Below, one piece after another: positions 24,658 to 33,402 of a DNA stretch of 64,000 nucleotides. A program made the translations under genes and the position numbers. The notes below the pieces were generated by a model. The model saw nothing but the letters and a program-made list of their open reading frames with translations. It did not search any database and was not told the DNA's origin. Each line of letters opens with the position of its first letter. Position 1 is the first letter of the stretch. The stretch comes from Anoxybacillus thermarum (GTDB lineage: Bacteria; Bacillota; Bacilli; Bacillales; Anoxybacillaceae): NCBI RefSeq assembly GCF_000836725.1, contig NZ_JXTH01000001.1, positions 35,259 to 99,258 of the forward strand, given 5' to 3'.

Positions 24658-25707
24658 TCATGATTTCGTGGAAATTGCGTTTGTTTTTAAATAGTGGATA
24701 TCGTTTGCTTGTTGAATCGAACGGAGTGAAAGTGCTTGTAGGACAGTTTCTTGATGATCTAACTTTTCAAACCCTTCTTGCATTTGTTGCGACAACTGTT
24801 CGATTTGTTGTTTAATCATTGGAATTTCTTGTACATGCAACTCAACAACAGTCATTCGTTCCATTAATTGTCCAACCATTTCACGAATCGCTGGCACAAG
24901 CGCCACATCCTCTTTCGTCGCCATACGCTGCTCAATGCTAGCGATATCGTCTTTTGTGGCCATGCGTTGTTCGATGCTGATGATGTCATCTTTTGTGGCC
25001 ATACGCTGTTCGATGCTGATGATGTCATCTTTTGTGGCCATACGCTGTTCGATGCTGATGATGTCATCTTTTGTGGCCATACGCTGTTCGATGCTGATGA
25101 TGTCATCTTTTGTGGCCATACGCTGTTCGATGCTGATGATATCATCTTTTGTCGCCATCGTCTGTTCGATCTGTTCGATACGCTTGTCCATAGCAACGAT
25201 ATCATCTTTCGTCGCCATACGCTGCTCGATGCTAGCGATATCGTCTTTTGTGGCCATGCGCTGTTCGATGCTGATGATATCATCTTTTGTCGCCATCGTC
25301 TGTTCGATCTGTTCGATACGCTTGTCCATAGCAGCGATGTCATCTTTCGTCGCCATACGCTGCTCAATGCTAGCGATATCGTCTTTTGTGGCCATGCGCT
25401 GTTCGATGCTGATGATATCATCTTTTGTCGCCATCGTCTGTTCGATCTGTTCGATACGCTTGTCCATAGCAGCGATGTCATCTTTCGTCGCCATACGCTG
25501 CTCGATGCTAGCGATATCGTCTTTTGTGGCCATGCGCTGTTCGATGCTGATGATGTCATCTTTTGTCGCCATCGTCTGTTCAATATGACTGACGCGACTT
25601 TCTAACGCTCGAATATCATCTTTTAACGCGGCGACATCATCTTTTGTTGCCATGTTCGCACGCAAAAATGCCAGCTCGTCAAAAATGCGTTGAAACAGCT
25701 GCTCCAT
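24658..25707 (-). CDS. Modular tandem-repeat coiled-coil protein, function unknown
   Basis: A 349-aa protein with no signal peptide or membrane segment. Residues 1-45 are unique except for one early MATKDD unit; 46-261 consist only of modules: A/A' (13 aa, MATKDDIISIEQR or MATKDDIASIEQR) and B (20 aa, MATKDDIAAMDKRIEQIEQT). The order is A-A'-B three times, then A five times and A'. A variant MATKEDV at 262 leads into a non-repeat C-terminus rich in I, L, Q and E that looks coiled-coil (MIKQQIEQLSQQMQEGFEKL). Each TKDD could cap a new short helix. The ATG at 25707 follows AAAGGAGGTGA and an extended -10 promoter. I recognise no enzyme or binding family; a filament, spacer or scaffold is possible, but this is a guess. 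Confidence 0.85.
   Translation of the reverse strand: MEQLFQRIFDELAFLRANMATKDDVAALKDDIRALESRVSHIEQTMATKDDIISIEQRMATKDDIASIEQRMATKDDIAAMDKRIEQIEQTMATKDDIISIEQRMATKDDIASIEQRMATKDDIAAMDKRIEQIEQTMATKDDIISIEQRMATKDDIASIEQRMATKDDIVAMDKRIEQIEQTMATKDDIISIEQRMATKDDIISIEQRMATKDDIISIEQRMATKDDIISIEQRMATKDDIISIEQRMATKDDIASIEQRMATKEDVALVPAIREMVGQLMERMTVVELHVQEIPMIKQQIEQLSQQMQEGFEKLDHQETVLQALSLRSIQQANDIHYLKTNAISTKS
24925..25572 (-). repeat. In-frame tandem repeats of 39, 60 and 138 bp
   Basis: The coding repeats are 39-bp (13-codon) and 60-bp (20-codon) units. Three copies of a 138-bp higher-order unit lie at 25435-25572, 25297-25434 and 25159-25296 and differ only at a few bases. Then come five 39-bp units at 24964-25158, the middle three of which look identical, and one A' unit at 24925-24963. 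Near identity suggests recent expansion by slippage or unequal recombination. Confidence 0.95.
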
Positions 25708-25734
25708 CACGTTCACCTCCTTTTTTCCGCCTCT

Positions 25735-25743
25735 ATTATACCA
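25735..25743 (-). promoter_or_regulatory. Extended -10 promoter for the repeat-protein gene
   Basis: On the minus strand the sequence is TGGTATAAT, a perfect extended -10. No good -35 lies 17 bp upstream. Transcription would start near 25728, about 20 nt before the ATG. Confidence 0.65.
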
Positions 25744-25796
25744 CCATTCGACAGAAAGAGAGAACAAAACAATAACAAAATATTTTGACGAAAATG

Positions 25797-25824
25797 AAAA
25801 ACCCGCCTACCTAGACGGGTTTTT
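25797..25824 (-). terminator. Terminator of rqcH containing its stop codon
   Basis: On the minus strand AAAAACCCG pairs with CGGGTTTTT around TCTAGGTAGG. The 5' arm is the end of the rqcH coding region and the TAG stop (25811-25813) is in the loop. It separates rqcH from the repeat-protein gene. Confidence 0.85.
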
Positions 25825-27523
25825 TCATCCTCACTACCATCTCCTCATCCGGCGTGACGTAAATCGTCTGCTGGTTTTCGTAAATGACAAAGCCGGGTTT
25901 GGCACCGCTCGGTTTTTTGACATAGCGAACGCGCGTGTAGTCGACCGGAACGGAGCTTGAGTGGCGCGCTTTGCTGAAGTAAGCGGCTAAGTGGGCAGCT
26001 TCGATGATCGTCTGTTCTGATGGGTTTTTGCTTTTAATGACGACGTGCGAGCCTGGGATGTCTTTCGTATGAAGCCAAATGTCGTCTTTGCTCGCGAATT
26101 TATTTGTTAAATAGTCGTTTTGTTTATTGTTTTTGCCGACGAAAACGTCGGTGCCGTCGCTTGATACGTAGCGTTCAAGTTCGATTGTGCGCGGCTTTTG
26201 TTTTTTCTGTTTTGTTGCTTTGGCGCGCAAATAGCCTTGTTCGATTAACTCGTCGCGAATGTCGTCAATGTCTTTTGGTGATGCCGTTTCAAGCTGTTGC
26301 AACAGCGTATCGAAATACATGATTTCTTCTTTCGTCCGCTCAATTTGTTCCTGCACGATGGAAAGCGAATTTTTCGCTTTTTGGTATTTTTGAAAATAGC
26401 TTTGTGCATTTTCTGACGGCGATTTTTGTTGATCAAGCGAAATGGTGATGGTGGCGCCGTTTTCGTCATAATAGTTGACGACTTCGATTTCGCTCATTCC
26501 GCGCTTTATAGCATAAAGATTTGCGGTCAACAATTCCCCATATAGCCGATATTGTTCCGCCTGTTTTGCTTCTTCAAGCGTTTGTTGAAGTTTCAATAGC
26601 TTCTTTTCATTTTTCGCTTTTTCGTTCGCTACAAAACGTTCTAAATCGTGCGCTTGTTGTTTCACGCGATCGCGTTCTGCTTTGCCGAAATAAAAGCGAT
26701 CAAGCATCTCGCTTAACGTAGCAAAATGTTTTTCTTCCCCTTCGATATGGGTGAGCGGCAACGCATAAAATACGTCTTTTGTCCCGTTTGTATATATACA
26801 CGGAGCAAATTTCTCGTTTCGCACATCTTTCATAAGCGTGATAAAACTTTTCGGCAACGTCGCGCGGTTAGCGAGCCCTGCGCGATAGATGACTTCGCGC
26901 GCAAAAAGCGGCGAAATGCCTGTAAATGTGGCGACGAGTTGATCGGCTAGTCTTCCTGCGAGGAAATCGATTTTCTTTACTACCGTTTCTTCCGTCGCCT
27001 CAAGCGGATTTATTTTGTCGTGTGATGGCGGAAATATGTAAGGCGCCCCTGGCAGCACCGTTCGGTATCGGTTCACCGCAGGCGAGAGATGTTTGACGCT
27101 ATCGATGATCGTGTTCGTCTGTTCATCGACGAGAACGATGTTGCTGTGGCGGCCCATCAATTCAACGATGAGCTGTTTTGTACATACATCGCCGAGCTCA
27201 TTTCTTCCTTTAACATGAATGATAATGATGCGATCAAAATCGACTTGCGTAATCGCTTCAATGACGCCCCCTTCGATATGTTTGCGCAGAAGCATACAAA
27301 ACATCGGCGGTTCATGAGGATTATCGTACGTCTCGTTCGTCAAATGGACGCGCGCATACGTAGGATGGGCAGATAATAACAACTTATAATTGCTTCCGTG
27401 CGAACGAATATGAAGCACTAATTCGTATGGAAATGGCTGATAAATTTTTGAAATGCGCCCTCCGACAAGCGTGCGCTGTAATTCTTTTGTCATCGCATAT
27501 GTAAATACTCCGTCAAACGACAT
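25811..27523 (-). CDS. rqcH: Ribosome quality control protein RqcH (NFACT/FbpA-like, YloA)
   Basis: A 570-aa NEMF/Tae2/RqcH-family protein that binds the peptidyl-tRNA-blocked 50S subunit and recruits tRNA-Ala to add C-terminal alanine tails. Domains in order: NFACT-N (1 to about 220) with D97-R98, the pair reported essential for tailing in B. subtilis; helix-hairpin-helix and long coiled coil (about 280-430); NFACT-R near the C-terminus with [19 protein letters not shown]. Older names (fibronectin-binding protein) come from a side activity. The ATG at 27523 follows AAAGGTG. It runs opposite to its neighbours, divergent from the Ca2+ ATPase gene. Confidence 0.96.
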   Translation of the reverse strand: MSFDGVFTYAMTKELQRTLVGGRISKIYQPFPYELVLHIRSHGSNYKLLLSAHPTYARVHLTNETYDNPHEPPMFCMLLRKHIEGGVIEAITQVDFDRIIIIHVKGRNELGDVCTKQLIVELMGRHSNIVLVDEQTNTIIDSVKHLSPAVNRYRTVLPGAPYIFPPSHDKINPLEATEETVVKKIDFLAGRLADQLVATFTGISPLFAREVIYRAGLANRATLPKSFITLMKDVRNEKFAPCIYTNGTKDVFYALPLTHIEGEEKHFATLSEMLDRFYFGKAERDRVKQQAHDLERFVANEKAKNEKKLLKLQQTLEEAKQAEQYRLYGELLTANLYAIKRGMSEIEVVNYYDENGATITISLDQQKSPSENAQSYFQKYQKAKNSLSIVQEQIERTKEEIMYFDTLLQQLETASPKDIDDIRDELIEQGYLRAKATKQKKQKPRTIELERYVSSDGTDVFVGKNNKQNDYLTNKFASKDDIWLHTKDIPGSHVVIKSKNPSEQTIIEAAHLAAYFSKARHSSSVPVDYTRVRYVKKPSGAKPGFVIYENQQTIYVTPDEEMVVRMKKPV

Positions 27524-27551
27524 CGAAAACACCTTTCTCTTTTTTCTTTTC

Positions 27552-27560
27552 ATTATACCA
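27552..27560 (-). promoter_or_regulatory. Extended -10 promoter for rqcH
   Basis: On the minus strand TGGTATAAT lies 29 nt before the rqcH ATG. No clear -35 is seen. The same nine bases occur in front of the repeat-protein gene at 25735-25743. Confidence 0.65.
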
Positions 27561-27624
27561 TATCATTTTTTTGTACATGCCTGAATAAGCTGTCATAGAT
27601 AAGACAAGCGGAAGGGGGAGAGAA

Positions 27625-30294
27625 ATGAGCTGGCACGGACTGCGTATAGAGCAGGTGGAACAACAAGTAAATACAAAGATTGGCTTTGGATTAACGGAAA
27701 AAGAAGCGAAAAGACGGCTAAAACAATTTGGAAAAAATGAGATATCGGAAGAAAAAAAACCGTCTGCGCTAAAACAATTTTTTAGTCAGTTTCAAGATTT
27801 TATGGTGCTCGTTCTATTGGCGGCAACGGCGATTTCCGCTGTATTAGGGGAATACATTGATGCGGTCGCGATCGTGGCGATTGTCATCATCAACGCTTTT
27901 TTAGGATTTATACAAGAGCGCCGGGCGGAAAAGTCGCTGGAAGCATTAAAAAAATTGTCGGCACCAGAATCGCTCGTTTTGCGGGACGGCGAATGGGGAA
28001 AAGTGCCGTCTGCTCAGTTAGTCGTTGGCGATATTGTCAAATTTGCAAGCGGTGATCGCATCGGGGCGGACGTGCGCATCATTGAAGCGAAAGGGTTATA
28101 TATTGAGGAGTCGTCGTTGACGGGCGAGTCGCTTCCCGTCGAGAAACAAACAGCGCCACTAATAGAAGATGTTTCACTAGGGGATCGCACAAATATGGCG
28201 TTTATGGGAACGCTCGTGACGAAAGGAAGCGGCGTAGGGATTGTCGTAGCGACAGGAATGCATACAGCGATGGGACAAATTGCCCATTTAATTCAGTCGG
28301 CGCCAACGATGACGACACCGTTGCAGCGAAAGCTCGAACAGCTCGGAAAAATTTTAATCGTCATCGCTTTAGCGCTCACAGCGCTCGTTGTCGTGCTTGG
28401 CGTATGGCAAGGACATGCGGTATACGACATGTTTTTAGCCGGTGTGTCGCTTGCGGTTGCCGCCATTCCAGAAGGGTTGCCAGCGATCGTCACCGTCGTA
28501 TTGGCGCTCGGTGTCCAACGAATGATGAAACGAAACGCCATCGTCCGCAAACTGCCGGCCGTTGAAACGCTCGGTTGTGCCTCTGTCATTTGTTCTGATA
28601 AAACAGGAACGATGACGGAAAATCAAATGACCGTCACGCATGTGTGGGTCAACAATCGGTTATGGACGGTAAGCGGGACGGGCTATGAACCGAAAGGAAC
28701 GTTTTTATATAACGGCAAACAAAAAAAAGTAGATGCCGCATTACAGCAAATATTATTATTTGGGGCGCTATGCAATCATGCGGACATAAAGAAAAAAGGA
28801 AAAACATATATGATTGACGGTGATCCGACCGAAGGCGCCCTCGTTGTTGCGGCGGCGAAAGCAGGATGGACGAAAGAAAAAATTGCCACTGAATTCACGA
28901 TTGAACATGAATTTCCATTTGATTCGACTCGAAAAATGATGACGGTCATCGTGAAAGATCGCGCGAATCGGCGCTTTATTGTCACAAAAGGTGCGCCAGA
29001 TATGTTGCTAGAACGTTGTCGTTTCATATATATCGACGGTCAGGCGAAACTCATGCGCGACCAAGAGCGGAAACTGGTGCAACAAACCGTCAATACGCTC
29101 GCCTCCCAAGCGTTGCGAACGATTGCGATCGCCTATCGACCGCTTTCTTTGACGGAAACAATGAACGATGAAACGAAAGCGGAAAGCGACTTGACGTTCA
29201 TCGGTTTACAAGGAATGATCGATCCGCCGCGGAAAGAAGTAAAACAAGCAATTGCCGAATGTAAAAAAGCAGGCATTAAAACAGTAATGATTACAGGAGA
29301 CCATGTGTTAACGGCGAAAGCGATCGCCCAACAGCTGCACATGATGCCGCCAAACGGCAAAGTGATGGACGGTAAGACGTTAGCGACGTTATCTGTCGAA
29401 GAATTAGAAGAAGTTGTTGAAGATGTGTACGTTTTTGCGCGCGTATCGCCAGAACATAAATTAAAAATTGTGCAAGCGTTGCAAAAAAGAGGGCATATTG
29501 TCGCAATGACAGGCGATGGCGTCAACGATGCTCCGGCCATTAAAACAGCAAACATCGGGATCGCAATGGGAGTGACAGGAACAGATGTATCAAAAGAAGC
29601 CGCATCACTCGTTTTGCTAGATGATAACTTTGCGACGATTAAAGCGGCGATCGAAGAAGGGCGAAACATTTATGAAAACATTCGTAAATTTATTCGCTAC
29701 TTACTTGCATCAAACGTCGGGGAAATTTTAGTTATGTTATTTGCGATGATATTGGCGCTTCCTCTTCCGCTTGTACCGATTCAAATTTTATGGGTGAATC
29801 TCGTTACAGACGGACTACCTGCCATGGCGCTCGGATTAGACCCAGCCGAAGAAAATGTCATGAAACGGCCGCCGCGTCATCCGAAAGAGGGGGTTTTCGC
29901 CAGAGGGCTCGGTTGGAAAATCATTAGTCGCGGCTTTCTCATCGGCATGGTGACGTTGATCGCTTTTCTCGTCGTGCATACGCGACACCCTGAAAACTTA
30001 ACGTATGCCCAGACGGTTGCCTTTGCGACGCTCGTGCTCGCTCAACTCATTCACGTATTTGATTGCCGAAGCGAACGGTCGGTGTTTGATCGAAATCCGT
30101 TTGAAAATATGTATTTAGTGCTCGCTGTTTTGTCGTCGCTTGTATTGTTGCTTGTCGTCATTTACTATCCGCCGCTACAACCGATTTTCCATACCGTTTC
30201 GTTGCCGATTACGGATTGGTTGCTTATTATTGGCCTATCGTCTATTCCGACGTTTTTACTTGCTGGCTCGTTATTTACACGCCGTCGTTCATGA
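27625..30294 (+). CDS. yloB: Calcium-transporting P-type ATPase (YloB type)
   Basis: An 889-aa P2A-type ATPase that pumps Ca2+ across the membrane; in B. subtilis the homologue YloB is linked to sporulation. An N-terminal cation ATPase segment (about 1-70) precedes membrane helices, the actuator TGES motif (SLTGESLPV, about 168-176), the PEGLP motif in helix M4 (AAIPEGLPAI), the phosphorylated aspartate in CSDKTGTMT (about residue 330), ATP-binding KGAPD, and the hinge GDGVNDAPA. The end has further helices (LLIIGLSSIPTFLLAG). The ATG follows GGAAGGGGGAG. Metal choice is inferred from family, not proven. Confidence 0.93.
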   Translation: MSWHGLRIEQVEQQVNTKIGFGLTEKEAKRRLKQFGKNEISEEKKPSALKQFFSQFQDFMVLVLLAATAISAVLGEYIDAVAIVAIVIINAFLGFIQERRAEKSLEALKKLSAPESLVLRDGEWGKVPSAQLVVGDIVKFASGDRIGADVRIIEAKGLYIEESSLTGESLPVEKQTAPLIEDVSLGDRTNMAFMGTLVTKGSGVGIVVATGMHTAMGQIAHLIQSAPTMTTPLQRKLEQLGKILIVIALALTALVVVLGVWQGHAVYDMFLAGVSLAVAAIPEGLPAIVTVVLALGVQRMMKRNAIVRKLPAVETLGCASVICSDKTGTMTENQMTVTHVWVNNRLWTVSGTGYEPKGTFLYNGKQKKVDAALQQILLFGALCNHADIKKKGKTYMIDGDPTEGALVVAAAKAGWTKEKIATEFTIEHEFPFDSTRKMMTVIVKDRANRRFIVTKGAPDMLLERCRFIYIDGQAKLMRDQERKLVQQTVNTLASQALRTIAIAYRPLSLTETMNDETKAESDLTFIGLQGMIDPPRKEVKQAIAECKKAGIKTVMITGDHVLTAKAIAQQLHMMPPNGKVMDGKTLATLSVEELEEVVEDVYVFARVSPEHKLKIVQALQKRGHIVAMTGDGVNDAPAIKTANIGIAMGVTGTDVSKEAASLVLLDDNFATIKAAIEEGRNIYENIRKFIRYLLASNVGEILVMLFAMILALPLPLVPIQILWVNLVTDGLPAMALGLDPAEENVMKRPPRHPKEGVFARGLGWKIISRGFLIGMVTLIAFLVVHTRHPENLTYAQTVAFATLVLAQLIHVFDCRSERSVFDRNPFENMYLVLAVLSSLVLLLVVIYYPPLQPIFHTVSLPITDWLLIIGLSSIPTFLLAGSLFTRRRS

Positions 30295-30319
30295 AATGTT
30301 TTCGCTATATAGCGATATG

Positions 30320-30328
30320 TGCTATAAT
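30320..30328 (+). promoter_or_regulatory. Extended -10 promoter before yloC
   Basis: TGCTATAAT at 30320-30328 is a perfect extended -10; the -35 region is poor. Transcription would start near 30335, within the 5' part of the hairpin described next. Confidence 0.6.
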
Positions 30329-30330
30329 GA

Positions 30331-30364
30331 GAGGAGGTAATGGAGTGAATCTATTACCTTCTTT
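30331..30364 (+). promoter_or_regulatory. Leader hairpin with a Shine-Dalgarno and possible 12-codon ORF before yloC
   Basis: GAGGAGGTAAT at 30331-30341 can pair over its whole length (two G-T pairs) with ATTACCTTCTT at about 30353-30363. The 5' arm contains AGGAGG, 7 nt before a GTG at 30345 that opens a 12-codon frame ending in TAA at 30381-30383. Nothing shows that it is translated; the hairpin could equally be a weak terminator or a leader structure. Confidence 0.35.
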
Positions 30365-30396
30365 TATTGTCGATAACACATAATGGATGTGAGAGT

Positions 30397-31275
30397 ATGA
30401 TCGTAAGTATGACAGGATTTGGTCGAGGAAAAAAAGAAGACGAAAACGTGAGCGTTACGGTGGAAATGAAATCAGTCAATCACCGTTTTTGTGAAATTTC
30501 GATCCGCATGCCTAGACAGTGGGTGATGTTTGAAGATAAAATAAAAAAAGTAATTACAGAACATATTGCCCGTGGACGTGTGGAAGTGTTTATTACAGTT
30601 GAAGGAGAACAACTCGTTGAACGAACGCTTCACGTCGATTGGCAGCTTGTTGATGCGTATTACCGGATGCTTGCCGATGTGCGTCGTCGCTTTCATTTTG
30701 CCGATGATGTATCGCTTCGAGATGTTGTACATATGCTATCGGATGCGGTTGAAATGACGGAACAGCCGATCGAAAACGATGCGCTTCTTTCCCTTCTTTT
30801 AGAAGCGACAAAAGAAGCGGTCGAGCAATTGAAACATATGCGCGAACAAGAAGGAAAAGCGCTATTAGCGGATATGCTTATGCAGCTTGAGGAGATTGAA
30901 AACAGCGCACGTCGCATTGAACAACTGGCGCCAACAGTCGTCGCTTCTTATCGCGAACGCATACATAAACGAGTGAGTGAATTTGTACAAGGCGTCGTTG
31001 ATGAACAACGGCTATTGACGGAAGTTGCTTTATTTGCGGAAAAAGTCGATATTCATGAAGAATTAAAACGCATATATAGCCATATTGAACAATTTCGTCG
31101 CATCGTTTCTGAAGGGGGAGCGGTCGGACGAAAGCTCGATTTTCTCGTTCAAGAGCTCAATCGTGAAATGAATACGATCGGTTCAAAAGCAAACGATCGC
31201 CACATTGCTTCTGAAGTTGTCGAAATGAAAAGCGCCCTTGAAAAAATTAAAGAACAAGTGCAAAATGTAGAGTAG
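30397..31275 (+). CDS. yloC: YicC family endoribonuclease YloC
   Basis: A 292-aa YicC-family protein. The N-terminal signature MIVSMTGFGRGKKEDENV is strongly conserved, followed by VEMKSVNHRFCEISIRMP; the C-terminal DUF1732 part ends LDFLVQELNREMNTIGSKANDRHIASEVVEMKSALEKIKEQVQNVE, the family signature. E. coli YicC has RNase activity, so a role in RNA turnover is likely. The ATG at 30397 matches homologues; its ribosome binding site is weak (GGATGTGAG). gmk follows after 24 nt, with no remA between. Confidence 0.92.
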   Translation: MIVSMTGFGRGKKEDENVSVTVEMKSVNHRFCEISIRMPRQWVMFEDKIKKVITEHIARGRVEVFITVEGEQLVERTLHVDWQLVDAYYRMLADVRRRFHFADDVSLRDVVHMLSDAVEMTEQPIENDALLSLLLEATKEAVEQLKHMREQEGKALLADMLMQLEEIENSARRIEQLAPTVVASYRERIHKRVSEFVQGVVDEQRLLTEVALFAEKVDIHEELKRIYSHIEQFRRIVSEGGAVGRKLDFLVQELNREMNTIGSKANDRHIASEVVEMKSALEKIKEQVQNVE

Positions 31276-31920
<645 letters not shown>

Positions 31921-31921
31921 T

Positions 31922-32131
31922 ATGTTATATCCTTCCATTGACTTGCTTATTACAAAACTCGATTCAAAATATACGCTCGTCACAGTTGCGGCGAAGCGCG
32001 CCCGCCAATTGCAAGTAAAAAATGACTTAACGATCGAAAAACCTTTGTCGAAAAAATTTGTCGGCAAAGCGTTAGAGGAAATTGCAGCGGGTCATATTGA
32101 AGTCGTTAGCGAAGAAGAAGCAGCGCAATAA
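31922..32131 (+). CDS. rpoZ: DNA-directed RNA polymerase omega subunit
   Basis: A 69-aa subunit that helps assemble the beta' subunit. The family motif is complete: [30 protein letters not shown] and [18 protein letters not shown]. The ATG at 31922 follows GGAGGTGGAG, which overlaps the end of gmk. A clear terminator follows. Confidence 0.96.
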   Translation: MLYPSIDLLITKLDSKYTLVTVAAKRARQLQVKNDLTIEKPLSKKFVGKALEEIAAGHIEVVSEEEAAQ

Positions 32132-32141
32132 ACTATTTACG

Positions 32142-32170
32142 ACAACCTAGTTTTAGGTTGTTATTTTTTT
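32142..32170 (+). terminator. Terminator after rpoZ
   Basis: ACAACCTA pairs with TAGGTTGT (32142-32149 / 32154-32161) and is followed by TATTTTTTT. It ends the yloC-gmk-rpoZ transcript. Confidence 0.92.
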
Positions 32171-32199
32171 ACAAATACCGAACGAAAGGGGCAACGTCG

Positions 32200-33402
32200 A
32201 TGCTTCAGCAAAAAAACATTTTATTATGTGTCACAGGGGGCATTGCTGTATATAAAGCAGCGGCACTCACAAGCAAACTTGTGCAAGCAGGGGCGAATGT
32301 CAAAGTCGTCATGACGGAAGCTGCTTGTCAATTCGTTACACCGCTTACGTTTCAAGCGCTATCAAAAAACGAAGTGTACGTCGATACATTCGATGAAAAA
32401 AACCCGAACGTCATTGCACATATTGACTTAGCTGATTGGGCACATATCGTACTCGTTGCCCCTGCGACCGCAAACACGATCGCAAAGCTCGCCTATGGTT
32501 TAGCTGATAACATGGTGACAACGATTTTACTTGCGACGAAAGCACCGATTTGGCTTGCGCCCGCGATGAACGTCCATATGTACGAACATCCAGCGGTACA
32601 ACAAAATATGCGCACGTTGCAGTCATATGGCTATCGCTTTATTGAGCCAGCCGAAGGGATGCTTGCGTGCGGTTACGTTGGAAAAGGGCGATTAGAAGAG
32701 CCAGAAACGATCGTCGCTTTGCTTGAACAACATGTTGCATCAAACGAACTGTTAAAAGGAAAAAAAGTGTTAGTGACAGCCGGTCCGACGCGTGAAAAAT
32801 TAGACCCTGTCCGCTTTTTCAGCAATCATTCGACAGGAAAAATGGGATATGCCATCGCAGAGGCGGCGCGCGATTTTGGAGCTGACGTCACCCTCGTTTC
32901 CGGTCCGACTTCGCTTGTTCGTCCGCAAGGAATACAGACGATTCAAGTAGAGAGTGCGCAAGACATGTATGAAGCGGTCATGAAGCATTTTCAACATAGC
33001 GATATCGTCATTAAAACAGCAGCAGTAGCAGACTATCGTCCGAAATATGTGGCCGACAATAAAATAAAAAAACAGCAAGGAGACTACACTATCGTTCTTG
33101 AGCGAACGATCGACATTTTACAAACGCTCGGCAAGCAAAAAACGCACCAATTTTTAGTTGGCTTTGCGGCAGAGACGAACGATGTAGAACGATATGCGAA
33201 AGAAAAGCTCGCGCGCAAAAATGCCGATATGATTGTCGCAAATAACGTCGTCCAAGAAGGGGCAGGGTTCGGCACGGATACAAATATTGTGACGATATTT
33301 AAACGAGACGGAACGGCAAAGCAACTTCCACTCTTGCCAAAATCGGAAGTGGCAAAACAAATTTTGCGTGAAATTCATTATGAAATTGAGGGACGCCTAT
33401 GA
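32200..33402 (+). CDS. coaBC: Bifunctional phosphopantothenoylcysteine decarboxylase / phosphopantothenate-cysteine ligase
   Basis: Two steps of coenzyme A synthesis in one 400-aa protein. The N-terminal flavoprotein CoaC domain (about 1-185) has LLCVTGGIAVYKAAAL, the substrate motif PAMNVHMYEHPA and the flexible loop cysteine in GMLACGYVGKGRLEEP. The C-terminal CoaB domain (about 188-400) has VLVTAGPTREKLDPVRFFSNHSTGKMGYA. The ATG at 32200 follows GAAAGGGG. Its stop overlaps the priA start (ATGA). Confidence 0.97.
   Translation: MLQQKNILLCVTGGIAVYKAAALTSKLVQAGANVKVVMTEAACQFVTPLTFQALSKNEVYVDTFDEKNPNVIAHIDLADWAHIVLVAPATANTIAKLAYGLADNMVTTILLATKAPIWLAPAMNVHMYEHPAVQQNMRTLQSYGYRFIEPAEGMLACGYVGKGRLEEPETIVALLEQHVASNELLKGKKVLVTAGPTREKLDPVRFFSNHSTGKMGYAIAEAARDFGADVTLVSGPTSLVRPQGIQTIQVESAQDMYEAVMKHFQHSDIVIKTAAVADYRPKYVADNKIKKQQGDYTIVLERTIDILQTLGKQKTHQFLVGFAAETNDVERYAKEKLARKNADMIVANNVVQEGAGFGTDTNIVTIFKRDGTAKQLPLLPKSEVAKQILREIHYEIEGRL

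Noticed and set aside
24925..25158. Regular direct repeats as a possible CRISPR array
   Set aside because: The 39-bp units are contiguous with no unique spacers, and they encode protein in frame.
24868..25605. Two long plus-strand ORFs (24868-25605 and 24935-25588) and a second minus-strand ORF in the repeat region
   Set aside because: They are by-products of stop-free repeats whose unit length is a multiple of 3; none has a ribosome binding site, and only the minus-strand frame starting at 25707 has non-repeat ends, a promoter and a Shine-Dalgarno.
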